62,696 nucleotides of DNA from Fragilaria crotonensis (lineage: Eukaryota > Bacillariophyta > Fragilariophyceae > Fragilariales > Fragilariaceae): the NCBI GenBank assembly GCA_022925895.1, contig JAKSYS010000351.1:1-62696 (forward strand), in the 5' to 3' direction. A program made the position numbers and the translations under genes. A model generated the notes under the pieces. The model did not search any database. It worked only from the letters and a program-made list of their open reading frames with translations, and was not told the DNA's origin. Positions 1 to 10,838 of this stretch are shown here, in pieces; position 1 is the first letter of the stretch, and the number at the start of each line of letters is the position of its first letter.

Positions 1-678
1 AAACGACTGGCTGTTGGATAAGTGGTTTAGCGGAGCCACCATAGAGTTGTGACAACTGAGCCATGGCAGGACCACCAGGATAGGCAACAAGCACATCAGG
101 AGTCGCCCCATATTTGAGGAGAGTGGAAGAATCAAGGTGTAGTTCTCGAGCAATATGGTATGTTGACGTGAGGACAACAATCGTTTCATCTTGTAGTCTC
201 TGTAGCACGAAGAAGGCTCCGCCGACCACGTGGCCTGCACGCTGAGCTGTAATCGATAAAGCAGGAACGCCGGTGATTGGATCGGGAATAGTGATCGTCT
301 GTGAATACTTTATGGTATGAAGAGAGGGCTGTAGCAGAATCTAGCTCTCCCAACGAAAACGGTGGTCTCGTCCCGTCCAAGCAAAGGGATGCGTGTTGAT
401 CGTACAGTGCCATCTGTCCCATCTTTACTGTTGGAAACGTGGCGAACGCTGGTATTGATGGGAATTTCTGATGATATAGCGGCAAGCCTCCCATGCATCC
501 AAGCGTCGAATCGGATAATATAAGTGCCTGATGTTCAGGAAGCCGAGGAAGTGCATCTGTCCATCCAACGTTCCAAAAGAACACTTACGCCTCCATATTC
601 TATCAATGTGCATCTAGAGGTATTCGATGGACCTCTCTCGTCTAAACGGCTGCCGTAGATGGGCGTCACTCGCAACAT
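1..678 (-). CDS. CPSF2: CPSF2/CPSF100-like cleavage and polyadenylation factor, N-terminal part, cut by window edge
   Basis: Subunit of the nuclear mRNA 3'-end processing complex; the family is a catalytically dead metallo-beta-lactamase relative of CPSF73. From the ATG at 678 the reading has a beta-strand leader (CTLIEYGGVSVLL), then NVGWTDALPRLPEHQ, a strand ending GCMGGLPLYHQKFP, the diagnostic KMGQMALYDQHA and FSLGELDSA, and later KYSQTITIP and LSITAQRAGHVVGG, in CPSF2 order. The HxHxDH zinc motif of CPSF73 is absent, as expected for CPSF100. The frame moves by one base near 565 (TTTTGG) and again near 325-330 (ACC), each like one extra base. A GTAAGT at the first site could mimic a donor, but splicing there would delete conserved sequence, so an indel is likelier. 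The gene continues beyond base 1. Confidence 0.8.
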
Positions 679-1056
679 CGTAGATGTAGGGTGCAGTTCG
701 AAATGCAGTTGTCGACCACCATAACACCATAACTGATGTCGCTACATCTGTACCTGGTACAAGTACTCTAGAGTAGAGCAAAGTAGGATACGAAACGTCC
801 GTACTGACCCAGACAGTAGTCGTAACAACCGTACACGCGATGTTCTACTCCCTGGTACTCCAGTACAAGTATTTACCTGGTACTCCAGTACTCCAGAGTA
901 CGGTTTTCAGGCTCGATCTAAAATCACAGTAGATTCCATCGCGGCCACAGCCATGATCGATTCTAATTTAATGCCCAGTTGGCAACACACATCGAGCTGT
1001 TCGCACAGCAAGTTGATGATTTTCTACTACTGTTAGGTCTTTGACCATCCGTTCTC
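679..1056. repeat. GTAC-palindrome-rich divergent intergenic region
   Basis: Spacer between the divergently transcribed CPSF2-like and prolyl-hydroxylase-like genes. Bases about 750-900 hold repeated, partly overlapping GTAC palindromes such as ctggtactccagtac and gtactctagagtag. No gene is evident. It should hold both promoters, but I see no convincing TATA box. Confidence 0.5.
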
Positions 1057-1921
1057 ATGGACACGTACAGTGCGAGGTACATCACATTTGCCACACTTTT
1101 CTGGCTCGTTCCAGCGTCAAATGCTTGGCTATGGCCGCCACCATTCCGGACTAATAAGCCAACTAGACTTTTTCAAACTCAATCATTGAAAACGTCAATG
1201 GGCATTCCTCTGCACTTGGATGACATGCCTGTTGCAGATGCGATTCAGCCTATGGAGAACCTCGATGTCATTGTGGAGAAGCTATCTTCCAAACCCCCTA
1301 TCTTTGTTCTCCGAAATTTCATGTCTAGCGACGAATGTCAAGTGATCATGGATTCCGCACTTGTGCTTGAGCCAGCTCAGGTTGTATCTTCAGCATCCTC
1401 TGGGCATGAACGCAAACACTCCATGGTAGGATGGCTGGAGAATGCACCTGGAACATTGCCACGAGAGTTAGCACGGAGAAGCGCACTCTATTCTATTGGC
1501 TGGACAGGTCTTTCATGGGAGCCGAGGAGTGGAGCCGTTGCAAGTTGTGCGGTATGAACAGGGCGGGGAGTACGTTTTGCATCAGGATGGGAATCAACGT
1601 TTGCTTACTGTTCTGTATTACATAAATGGAGTGGGAGAGACATGGTTCCCATTGGCAGACTCTGTTCTGGAACCACAAACGAGAGCGCAAGCACTTTTTC
1701 AGTGTCGCTCTTTGGAACCTGGGCGTGACGGTGTCCTGGTTTCTGGTGAAGGACGCGGAACTACCATTAACAAAGGCGATGCCATCGCATTTTTCAATTA
1801 CTTCACGGATGGAACTTGTGATTGGCGTGCAATTCATGCTGGTCTTCCAGTTGCTACTACCAAATGGATTTCAAATCATTGGTTCTACCATGTGCCTCTC
1901 GGTGTCGATTCAGAACCATAG
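1057..1921 (+). CDS. Prolyl 4-hydroxylase-like 2OG-Fe(II) oxygenase
   Basis: Predicted Fe(II)/2-oxoglutarate dioxygenase of the prolyl-4-hydroxylase alpha-subunit type, acting in the secretory pathway. A hydrophobic leader (ITFATLFWLVPASNAWLW) looks like a signal peptide. The catalytic core is in the second half: EPLQVVRYEQGGEYVLHQDG gives the HxD iron ligands, AIHAGLPV the distal His, and TTKW the Lys expected to bind 2-oxoglutarate; ISNHWFYH ends the domain. The N-terminal half (1057-~1480) and C-terminal half (~1475-1921) are in different frames, one base apart, with no good intron between them, so a single-base indel near 1470-1495 is inferred. No ShK domain follows, unlike some algal P4Hs. 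Its stop codon lies one base from the stop of the convergent neighbour. Confidence 0.8.
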
Positions 1922-1922
1922 C

Positions 1923-3157
1923 CTATCGAGACGATCCTCGCCCCAATCCTCTCCCAATCGAATTTCCAGTTGCCACAGACAGATGTCGGAGCTTTTGGGC
2001 GCCTCCGGTTTCCCGTAGCCACGTCCCAAATGTTGTCAATGCCGAGAAGAAGATTCCCCATATCCCAAAATAGGCATTTGAAGGGCCTCTGATTGGGCCC
2101 TGTACTCCGGTAAAGGTTGTGCAGCCCCAAGCGGAGACGCCGATCAATGCCGCAATAAGAAGCCCTTCCAAATAGGAGTATGCCTTGTGCCAGTCCTTCC
2201 ACTTTATTTTTGCACCTACGACCAATCCCGACACGCCAACTGTAGTCCAAATGATAGCAATTGTTCGAATCCATTCGCTGTTCACGAGCACGATTGGGTT
2301 TCCATCGATGTCGTAGAAGGCGAAGTACTCTCGGTTGATGTAAATGTCAGTAATGGCCGCAGCAGCAACCACGCAGAAAATGAAGGCATAAAACCAGTTG
2401 TACAGCTGTTCATGAACGAGTTCCTGCGTTAGGTCTGGCAACTCTGCTTGCGAGTAGCACTCAGAACGACACTTACGGTGGTTTTTCGCCGGCGGGCCAC
2501 GAACCCAGAAACATTCGATAAATTCGCACTCACTCTCCACATATCAAAGTTGAGAGCTGATGCAATAAATGCTATCCATGTTGTGAAGTAAACGTTTGCT
2601 TGAGTAGCACCAATCGAGAAGCTGCTGGTACAGATATGAACTCCTGCCGCCCAAAAAATCCCATTCAGTATCAGCAGATTGCGCTCCCATATGCTTCCGT
2701 CCCGAAAGACTTTTCTCCAAAATCGTGGAAAGCAAAATGTATCGAAGTGCACCAGCAGGATGACCGATGAGGATGTGATCCCCACGCAAGCAACAACGAA
2801 CGCTCCAATAAATTTCCAAACGAACACCCGAGTGCCATCAATCAATACAAACTTATCTTTCTTGAGATAACCGTATTTATCAAAGAACGCCTTTTGCACA
2901 TCATCATTCTTGTAGAACTGCGCCACTGACGCCACCATGACAATACTGGCAATCAGTATATACAGATAGCCCGCGAGTCGAGGCGAAGCACGAATATCCA
3001 TCGCACTGGTGTAAATCGCCGCTTCCTGGTTTGGCTCCGGATCTACCACGGATCTCATCAGTGACGACCGGAAGGAAGCATGACGCTGCCAGTTGTTCTG
3101 CGATGGTTCTCGTTGCATGGCAGAAGGAGACTCATCCAACACTACACGGGTGGGCAT
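1923..3157 (-). CDS. Six-transmembrane protein of unknown function, two exons
   Basis: I do not recognise the family. From the ATG at 3157 about 80 soluble residues precede six hydrophobic segments: YLYILIASIVMVASV, IGAFVVACVGITSSSVILLV, LLILNGIFWAAGVHI, FYAFIFCVVAAAAI, IAIIWTTVGVSGLVVG and LEGLLIAALIGVSAWG. The two open frames are joined by an intron of about 53 nt (2424-2476) with a GTAAGT donor and CTAACGCAG acceptor region; removing it restores one frame of roughly 390 codons. The even number of segments puts both termini on the same side of the membrane. It is tail-to-tail with the prolyl-hydroxylase-like gene, whose stop ends at 1921, so the two 3' UTRs must overlap. A channel, transporter or sensor are all possible. 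Confidence 0.7.
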
Positions 3158-3616
3158 GATCGAACAATCACGCTGTGTCTCTTGTCAAGGTTTTTGCAAG
3201 TGGATCAAATGATTGCTACTTATTAGTAACAGTTAGTAGAATGCTGTGTTGAGATCGGTTGACAAGTGGCAAGTCAGGTACTAGTATCACAGTTAACCAT
3301 CTCCGAACGAGTGCAAAGGAGATATGCCTCTGATGAATATTGAATCATGTTGTTGTACTGGAGTACTCCAGTACGTTGTATGGCATACCGGCATACCGAA
3401 TGTGTATGCATATGTGAAATTTGTAGGTCTACAAGTATCATACATGTTTACATGTATCATAACAGCGGGGCGTTGGGCCTCGTATTTTGTTCAAGGTACG
3501 CGTACAAGTACTACCTGGTACCGGTAGTACAGGAAGGTCGGCGGAAGTGATGCCGGAGGACTTCGTACGTTCATACTGTCGCCCTTCCCTTCGATAAAAC
3601 CCTTATTGGTGTACTG
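3158..3616. repeat. Intergenic, GTAC-palindrome rich
   Basis: No gene recognised. Contains GTAC clusters (about 3355-3380 and 3494-3530, e.g. gtactggagtactccagtac) of the same style as other spacers in the window. Confidence 0.4.
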
Positions 3617-4315
3617 ATGTACTCGGAGTATGCACGGAGGGAAACAACAACAAACGACAGCAAGGAAGAATTTCATACTTCAGTTCCTGATTCTCTCGAA
3701 CACTCAGCAAACGGTTCTATTGTACGACGATCACACCTGCTGACACTCAGACATTGTTTCAACAGGGCGATTCATGATTTGGTCATGTCAGTTGCTTCAT
3801 CGACCGCGTCGGATGATGACTCGCTAATGAAAGCAATCAACAATTTGCTTGAGCCTGAACTACGCGCAGTCCTGCAACACATTTCTCTTGTTCATCCTGA
3901 AGTCGTTCATGCTGCTCTTAAACACCAGCAATTCCCTGGCGGCATTGATGACATGCATTCCGTCATTACCGTACCGGCATCCAACACAAGCAAAAGCCGC
4001 TCGGATGAATCACCTCCTCCGGTTCGAGGAGATATCCATGGCATCACACATCCGTCAAAATTCAGTTCTACCGATACCGATGACGATCCAATGGAGTCAC
4101 ATCCACCAAAGGGAGGTTCCTTCTTGCGGCAACGAGCCGACTTAAATGGTGGGAACCATCAGGCGCCGTTCATTCCACTGCGGAGGGTTGCGTCGCCGCC
4201 GCAGCTTCATGACGAATCACCGTCTCGCGCCCCGGCACCGCCCAGGAAACGTGTATCTCCTGCACCTCCACCTTGTGAGGTCCCGCAATTAGAATCGAGC
4301 CATCCACGGAATTGA
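3617..4315 (+). CDS. Hypothetical low-complexity protein
   Basis: Open frame of 232 codons starting in a GTAC-rich leader. No family recognised. Residues about 45-105 look helical (HCFNRAIHDLVMS, LEPELRAVLQHISLVHPEVV); the C-terminal half is Pro/Ser/Arg rich with a PAPPRKRVSPAPPP tract, like a disordered or nuclear protein. No signal peptide or membrane segment. It could be a small host gene or a long chance frame. It lies between two well-supported genes and has no in-frame competitor on the other strand, which mildly favours a real gene. Confidence 0.35.
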   Translation: MYSEYARRETTTNDSKEEFHTSVPDSLEHSANGSIVRRSHLLTLRHCFNRAIHDLVMSVASSTASDDDSLMKAINNLLEPELRAVLQHISLVHPEVVHAALKHQQFPGGIDDMHSVITVPASNTSKSRSDESPPPVRGDIHGITHPSKFSSTDTDDDPMESHPPKGGSFLRQRADLNGGNHQAPFIPLRRVASPPQLHDESPSRAPAPPRKRVSPAPPPCEVPQLESSHPRN

Positions 4316-5290
4316 GTTGAGACTGCAGGCATCTATAGTGTGATGTTGAAGTTGATCATAACTCCGTCGTACTTGGAGTTTTATACTATCCACCTGACGT
4401 CCTCAAGCATCTTTGACATCCGTACATTTGCGATTGTCGAGCCGATTTTTAAGAAAGTGCAGGTATCTGTCAAAGCGAATAACAAGGCGCTAGCAGAGAA
4501 AGATTGCTGTCGGAAGGCAACTATTATCATCTCAACGCTCTATGCGAACTACCAACACGATCCATTTTGCAAGGCCTTCGCAGAGTACTGTACTCGAGTA
4601 CAAGTACTCGGAGTACTCCGTAAATGATACTACTTGTACTGCACCGGCATTAGTGGGCGACTTTGTAGAGTACTGGAGTACCAGTTGCGATAGTACTGTA
4701 GGCCACTATCCACTACTACAGTACTCCTCGAATACTCTACTACATGTAGCTAGTACCGGTACTCGACTGGTACAGTGTACAGTGTACGATATTGTGTCCT
4801 GTTCTCCGACCGTATGTACGTATGTACGACATATTGGTTTCATGCATTTAAATATACATGAAGGATATATATAATACATATGTCTCATGGCGGATCTCAT
4901 GATAGAGTAGAGAACATATCACATATCACATATCACATATATGATTGATGGTTGCCGAATGTAGTGAAATTCCTGATTCCCACCCGCAGCATTGGTTTTG
5001 GTTGTTGGGATCGAAGTCTCAATCGGGGGATCGGGGGGGAGGCGCAAGTGCGGGGCTCGGGTTTTTTAAGAGGTTCGCATTCCATGCAAGATCAACGAGC
5101 ATTGAGCTTACCAACGTAAAGGCATACGGCACAGTCGCTAAAACGTATTAGGAGTCTGTCCCCTCTACTCTAGAAACTGCGTTGTGCCCGAAGTCCGAAC
5201 CCTGTTTGCACACCGGTTGCAACTGTATTCAACGCAGAGAAAAGTTATCGCATCCCTCGTTCGGAAACGTTTCCTTCACCTGCTATCACA
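4316..5290. repeat. Intergenic with dense GTAC palindromes and short CATAT-type tandem repeat
   Basis: Bases about 4580-4800 are a dense run of GTAC palindromes (gagtactgtactcgagtac, cgtatgtacgtatgtac). Bases 4916-4942 hold a short tandem of cacatatcacatat. The remainder up to the TMEM45-like start is its upstream region. No gene seen. Confidence 0.45.
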
Positions 5291-6193
5291 ATGGCACTGA
5301 GCATGACGATGACTCGTATCCTCCATGGCGATGATGGTTCGAGTATGAGCGGAATGGAAGGTGGATTTTCGGGATCAGTAGGAGGTCACGTCTTTCCTGG
5401 TTCGTTCTTCATTGGTGTTAGCATCTTCTTCTTAATCTTGACGACTCAGCGCCTTTTCAAGTGTGATTCGATCGAGGATTTCTGTGCCACGCACATTCCG
5501 GAACGAAATCCCAAGGTCTTGAGGCGTGTCGGTTTAGTAGCCGTGATTGGCACTCTACTTGGAATCTGCGTGGAGGGAGTGGGCGGTGAACTTTTCTTGG
5601 GCGAAGCACCTCATCCTTTTTTCCAGAATTTACAGCATATTACGTTGTATACTCTGTTCTTCTTTTCGGGAGTGGTCGGTATATTGGAGTCGGTGGACTT
5701 GTTGCCTCAGGAGTCCTTTCGTGCTGCAACCGCTACAGCATTCTTGGCCGAAGCCATCATTTGGAACGAACATGCTCAAATGAAAATGAATCTCGTTGAT
5801 CAACGCATTCATGTTCTGGTTGCCATGACTTGTTTGGGGTCCTCCGTTATGATGATCATATCTTTGTACAAGCCAAATCACATGTTGCCGTTCGTTGGAG
5901 GTTTCTTGTTCATGCTGTGGCAAGGATTGTGGCTTTTTGCTGCTGCTTACAACATTCGGCATGTTCCACACTTTGATTTGGAGGAAATGACCAGTTACTT
6001 TATCCTTGAAGGTGTCGCGTTAGGACTCTGTGTATTGGTGGTGAGCGTATGTTGGCATCGCAAATGTGCGTCGCAAGGACTCGTCAAGGACGATGCCTAT
6101 GCGCGAGTGCACCTTTCACAGGTTGACGACGATGACGATGACGACGATGCAGTCGTTCGGAAGAATGGGACCGACAACCTACATGTTGTTTGA
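5291..6193 (+). CDS. TMEM45/DUF716-family membrane protein
   Basis: Multi-pass membrane protein of the TMEM45 (DUF716) family, whose biochemical role is not settled. The 300-residue length is close to the usual 270-300. Family landmarks are GGHVFPGSFFIGVSIFF near the N terminus, LAEAIIWNEHAQMKMNLVDQ in the middle (corresponding to the conserved His/Glu and D-Q-H stretch: here E-x6-H, then DQRIHVL) and LPFVGGFLFMLWQGLWLF. About seven hydrophobic segments can be counted. The C-terminal tail is cytosolic-looking and carries an eight-Asp run (DDDDDDDD) near residue 280. One uninterrupted exon with an ATG in a clean context; no frame problem. Confidence 0.85.
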   Translation: MALSMTMTRILHGDDGSSMSGMEGGFSGSVGGHVFPGSFFIGVSIFFLILTTQRLFKCDSIEDFCATHIPERNPKVLRRVGLVAVIGTLLGICVEGVGGELFLGEAPHPFFQNLQHITLYTLFFFSGVVGILESVDLLPQESFRAATATAFLAEAIIWNEHAQMKMNLVDQRIHVLVAMTCLGSSVMMIISLYKPNHMLPFVGGFLFMLWQGLWLFAAAYNIRHVPHFDLEEMTSYFILEGVALGLCVLVVSVCWHRKCASQGLVKDDAYARVHLSQVDDDDDDDDAVVRKNGTDNLHVV

Positions 6194-6414
6194 ACAATTC
6201 CTAAGGTATCACTATCAACACTCAGGCGTGTTGCAAGAATATTTACCCTCACCTTTGAGCATCCTTTAAATCGTCAACCTCAGTATTTTAAGAATCTACC
6301 TAGTCCGTACAACATTATCTAAAAGCTTGGTCTCACAATAAAGAGATCCATAAGCACACGCATTCTTCCTTTCGTCTCTTACATTTCATTTGTACCTGAA
6401 ATCAATCACAACTT

Positions 6415-7857
6415 TCAATGAGCGAATGAGGCCCGGCCATATGGATGGTACACGGGCTGAAGAGGAGGCGCCTCCTTAGGAGAGGTCCCATAAACAACCA
6501 ACATGCTTCCATGGGAAGCTTGGTTTACATTTGCTCTCATGACCTCACGCGCGGGAGTAGCACGCTGAGTAGTAGCCTTGATGGCGGCAAGAGGAGCTTG
6601 AGAACCAACGTTCCAGGATGTTACTGGTGGGATGGGACGACTTTTGCCATCGCTCATCTTCTTCGAATCCTTTTCTTGCTTCATTGTCAGCTTCAACGGG
6701 CACAAGGCGGGTTCTCCGATGTCATCCAAGTTGACTAGGTTGCCCATCGCCTTCTCAAGCTCACTGAGCTGGCGAACCGAGGTTGGAGAATCGTGTGTAC
6801 CAACCTGGGAGAATTCCTCGATGGGAGATTGGAAGAAGGTGCCTGTGGGGCTGGTGGTGCCAGATGTGACACTGCCAGAAGACGCAAAGTACATGGTCTG
6901 GTGAGGAGCGACTGAGTGGGTCTGCGAAGCAAGTATTTGCTGTTGCGGAGCAGCTGGAACGCGGTATGTGTGTGGCTCGTACGCCAACGCAAGCAGAGCT
7001 GGAGCTTTTGGAGCTGGACCGTACGCGTTGAGAATCTGATTCGCAACATCGTTATAGGTTGCCGGAGCGGGTTGGACTGGCGCAAACTGGTCGACAACAG
7101 GGGCACTCGCAGAAAACAGTGGCTGTTCCATCAAACCGGCAGATTGGGTTGGCGAAAGAAGGTCATGCACAGCAACTGGCTGTGGCACCGGTCCCAGAGG
7201 AACTGACTGTGCACGTTGTGGTGCTGGGCGTGTTTGTCGACGGTGTTGAAACTCATCCGAATGGACACCGTTTTCAATTTTGTCGCCGTGTTGATACTGT
7301 CTTCCTGCAGAATACCGGTGGTTGTCGCTTTCGGGGAGATAACCGCGTTCCAATGCTTGCGGTGCGGCAAATGCCATCCTAGCCTTCGCACCGCGATTCA
7401 GAATTTCTTTGCTTGAAACAACGCCTAGCTCAAAGATCTTGGGCATGCTGAAGAAGCTCAACCCATCAAGGAACAGATCAAACTGGCGAAAGGTTGGGTC
7501 GTCAGCACGACCAAATCGAGTGGCGTGCGCGACAAGCTTCATGACATGGTTGCCCGCAGTGGTCCAAGAACATTCAAACCTCATCTCAGTCCTCTTTCCG
7601 CGCGAAAAGTGCACTTCCGCTCCATCAGCAGTCACGACGCGCTTTCCAGAGGTCAAACTCCAGATAAGGTTAACTTCATGTTCCTCGCCCCGACAATGGA
7701 TTCCTTTGAGGCCCTGAGCAAGGGCCTCAGCATTGGAAAATCCATAGCTGAAGCGAACTTTGCGCTTCGAGAGAGAAAAACGCTTGCCTTTGGTAGAGGC
7801 GGAGAAGTCTACTTGGTAGACGGGGTTAATGCGCATATCATACTTGGCAGAGCTCAT
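6415..7857 (-). CDS. FAIM-like N-terminal domain protein with long Pro/Gln-rich tail
   Basis: Single 480-codon exon. The first 160 residues form a compact beta-rich domain with HEVNLIWSLTSGKRVVTADG, FSRGKRTEMRFECSW and QFDLFLDGLSFFSMPKIFELG. The order and the SGKR-V-x-x-DG turn resemble FAIM (Fas apoptotic inhibitory molecule), although the resemblance is weak and is my inference. Proteins with this RGEEHEV...WSL.SGKR pattern are, from memory, common in diatoms and otherwise undescribed. Residues about 190-480 are low complexity (Pro, Gln, Ala, Ser) and probably disordered. No signal peptide or TM segment, so cytosolic or nuclear. Convergent with the TMEM45-like gene, about 220 bp between stops. 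Confidence 0.7.
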   Translation of the reverse strand: MSSAKYDMRINPVYQVDFSASTKGKRFSLSKRKVRFSYGFSNAEALAQGLKGIHCRGEEHEVNLIWSLTSGKRVVTADGAEVHFSRGKRTEMRFECSWTTAGNHVMKLVAHATRFGRADDPTFRQFDLFLDGLSFFSMPKIFELGVVSSKEILNRGAKARMAFAAPQALERGYLPESDNHRYSAGRQYQHGDKIENGVHSDEFQHRRQTRPAPQRAQSVPLGPVPQPVAVHDLLSPTQSAGLMEQPLFSASAPVVDQFAPVQPAPATYNDVANQILNAYGPAPKAPALLALAYEPHTYRVPAAPQQQILASQTHSVAPHQTMYFASSGSVTSGTTSPTGTFFQSPIEEFSQVGTHDSPTSVRQLSELEKAMGNLVNLDDIGEPALCPLKLTMKQEKDSKKMSDGKSRPIPPVTSWNVGSQAPLAAIKATTQRATPAREVMRANVNQASHGSMLVVYGTSPKEAPPLQPVYHPYGRASFAH

Positions 7858-8933
7858 CTTTGTTGCAGAGGCAATTCTTCCTCGGAGTTTACGGTTTTGT
7901 GGTTTTCACACGTTTTTGTTTTGTGTGTCAGCTAATCAAGAAAGGTGAAAGAAACGCAACGCAAAACGTGAGACTTGCGAGACTGAACACGGGTAAGTCT
8001 TACTTTGTCCATAGTGCAATCCCACGTTCGACGGTGTACCACGATGCCCGTGAACACATGATTTAAGTTCAAATTTCTTACGACTCCGTGATGACTGAAA
8101 ATCCGACCAAGGCATAAATCTCCCCATTGGCATTCTTGTTGATACCGGTCGGTGTAATGAGACGTATAAAATTATGGACAGAGGGTCCTAAGGGGAGTAA
8201 CACGTATTCTACGGTTTCAAAACCTGATTCTCTACAAGAGCGAACTGTCACGCTGGTTCGTGTCACGTTTGAAGGACACAGACCTAACGGTAGACCGAGA
8301 GCCCATACGGCTAAACTAAAAATGTGGCTACAAGTACAATCTACTCCTACGCCATACCGTAAGCTGAAAAACTCAGAAGGTGAAGTACTACTTTTACCGG
8401 TAGTATGGTAGTGGTGAAGGTACTGTAAAATGTACTGGTACGTGTCGTTAAGATGCGTTTATGATATGCATACAATAGCAAACTGTACTGTAGTACTCTG
8501 CGGAATACTACAAGTACTGTCTAGCGACCAGGTAGTACACCTCCAAAGAGTACTTTCCCGCATCTCCCAGTACTTGTACGACATACGAATACCATTTTTC
8601 CTTGGGAGGACGGAGTAGACTACGATGGAGTGGGTTGTTGCTTGTTGCACTCCAGCCGGCGGTTGAGGTACCTGTAGCTAGTAGTAGTAGTCATAGTAAC
8701 ATGACGACTACGGTAGAAAAAGTAAAAAGTGAACTGTTAAACAAGATCGCCTCGGCCCAACGAACTACCGGTAGGTGATATTCTGTTTCAGATCTAACTG
8801 AAATCATGCCAGTCGTGGCATCCGCAACACCGCAACACCGCAACATCCCCGAAGAGTAGTACCTCAAACATCGTGAATGCAAAAAGCGCGTGCATTACAC
8901 TTCATTACAGTAAGCATTCGGTGGCTTCAAGAA
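7858..8933. repeat. Intergenic, GTAC-rich in second half
   Basis: Upstream region of the FAIM-like gene and 3' region of BUD23. Bases about 8330-8600 are rich in GTAC palindromes and tacaagtac/gtactgta motifs. Bases 8827-8843 hold a short gcaacaccgcaacaccg tandem. Open frames here are short and unconvincing. Confidence 0.4.
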
Positions 8934-9903
8934 TTAAAATTTTCCAGGTCGCCGTCGCGCAGTATACTTCGAATCTGGGCGAACATCCTTGCCCTTTGTT
9001 CGCTGAGTCTCCTTCTTTTGGACGATCCATTCCTTGGTCTTGATCCCTCCCTTCTTCTTTCGCACTGGTCGCTTCCTGTCTCCTTTCTCTTCCCGATCTA
9101 CACGAACTTGATGAAGCGAACCATCGGTGAGTGCCTGTGGGGTCTTCGCATTGCGATCAAAGCTGAGAACGAGATAATGCTTCTTTGCCTTCGCAGAGTT
9201 CGGGTAATCCACAACAATCCCTCCAGCAAAACCAACTTTGGCTGCACATTCTGATATCAAAATAGCCTGTTCTGCCGTCTCGGGATAAAACTGCAAGACC
9301 GCACGCCCCCCTCGTCGAAGAACCGTGTAGAGAGATGAAAAGAACCGCGTCAAGCGCTTTTTGGGGTTTTGATTCTTTGAATTGGAATAACAGAGCCATT
9401 GAAGTGCTGAAATCGAAATGCAGGCATCAAAGGTGGCTGGACGAAAAGGTAGCCCAGTTCCCATATCCTGTGCCTGAATGTCAGTTGATACTCGTGGATG
9501 TGCATTGAGGAAATTCATCGCAACTTACATGGTGCATTAAATCTCCAGTCGACGGGCTCTCCTCTCCATCATCATCCTCCTCATCTTCGTCGTCGTTCAT
9601 GCGATCAGAAGCGATCTCCCGCGATCTTCCGATACGCTCGTTCGCCACATTCAACATATCTCGCGAGACGTCGCAACCGACCCACACGTGGCCATTTTCT
9701 TCTAAAACTTGACCAGAGAGTCCAGAACCGCAACCGATGTCCAAAATGAAGGAAGGCTTGTCGGCTGGCAGCCGCAAAAGTTCGATGGCACGCTCTGTGA
9801 TTTCTCGTTGCACGCCAATCATGCGACTTGAGCTATCATATTTTTTCGCCTCCTTGGCATTGTAGAATAAGGAGGCGTGTCCTGTCAGTTCGGGTCTTGA
9901 CAT
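8934..9903 (-). CDS. BUD23: 18S rRNA (guanine-N7)-methyltransferase, BUD23/WBSCR22 family, two exons
   Basis: SAM-dependent methyltransferase that modifies one guanine of 18S rRNA and takes part in 40S subunit maturation with a TRM112 partner (family knowledge). The start at 9903 gives the family opening MSRPELTGHASLFYNAKEAK. Motif I is LDIGCGSGLSGQVLEENG; then GCDVSRDML, FRPATFDACISISALQWLC, QFYPETAEQ and VVDYPNSAKAKKHYLVL all match BUD23. A 55-nt intron (9474-9528, GTAAGT...CTGACATTCAG) joins the exons in frame between GDLMHH and AQDMGTG. A strongly acidic insert (DDEDEEDDDGEE) sits before the intron and a Lys/Arg-rich tail ends the protein, suiting nucleolar localisation. An upstream in-frame extension to 9978 lacks family support. 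Confidence 0.92.
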
Positions 9904-10838
9904 TATTGCAGTGTGATGGCTTGCAAGAGGTTTGAGAAACTGGCACAATCGGCTCTGACTGAAACGCAAGTAAAACACACTTCGCTTTGCTCTGTTGCAC
10001 TGTTGCTGCGAAACAGAAGGTTTCGCGATGATTTAAATGGAGGTCTTATGGCACCAATTGAATAGTGTCCTCGTTACGCTCATTACCTGTTTTTGACTGC
10101 GCGGAATCACGTATGACGTATGACTCCCCCTACTCTTGTCCTTTTACTGAATATGAATTGTACTCATTAATATACATATATCTTTAATATCTTGCGTGCA
10201 GAATTCAACCCTACTCTCCATACCGGTATTCTCTCTATGATATTTCATACTCTAGTAGAGAGCTCTATTGTAGTAGTAGTAGAGAACTGACATACTATGA
10301 CATAGTAGAGAGAGTCTCTCTCAACTCTCAAGTATTTGTCCTTCGTACCGGTACATTAGAGAACATTTGTACTCCGAGTACTCGGAGTACATCATGTGCA
10401 GATCTGACACATTGCATCACCTCATGGTGCATGATAGCGAGGAATTGCGTCGAATGGACATGGTTGACGACTACGAGATCTATTCTGTGCGTTTAGAACT
10501 GGAATGCGAAAAACCTTTCTGACTTTCTTCCTTACATTACCGTCAAAATCATACTCCTCTGCAAAATGGTTGGCACGAGTGCTGGCATCTCACCACCTCC
10601 TTAAAAGAATGCTGATTTACCTATTTGAGGGTACACATCAGGCATCGCCCGAAAAATCCAAGTCTCAATGTTAGACAAGAACAGGAATTCGTCGAATCAT
10701 GCTATTTTTGGTTAATGAAACCATAAGCAATAGCTTGAACTCCAATAATTGCAAGCGACCCTTGTATGTTAGTGATGACGCTCGGAAACAACGATGCCAC
10801 CAAGAAGTGTCGCATCGTCATGAGGCAACTGGGGCTGG
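9904..10838. repeat. Intergenic, GTAC/GTAGTAG-rich
   Basis: Upstream region of BUD23 and 3' flank of the DUF6824 gene. Bases 10240-10395 carry gtagtagtagtagagaac repeats and the palindrome cgagtactcggagtac. No gene recognised. Confidence 0.4.

Noticed and set aside
524..584. GTAAGT...CATCAG intron in the CPSF2-like gene
   Set aside because: A 61-nt GT-AG intron would fix the frame but remove NVGW and EHQ, which match the family; a one-base indel explains the data better.
1493..1837. Leftward frame opposite the P4H-like domain
   Set aside because: Shadow of the conserved rightward oxygenase core.
4340..4874. Two overlapping rightward frames
   Set aside because: Built largely from GTAC repeat sequence with no domain or coding character.
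8127..8411. Rightward 94-codon frame
   Set aside because: No features and it runs into GTAC repeats.
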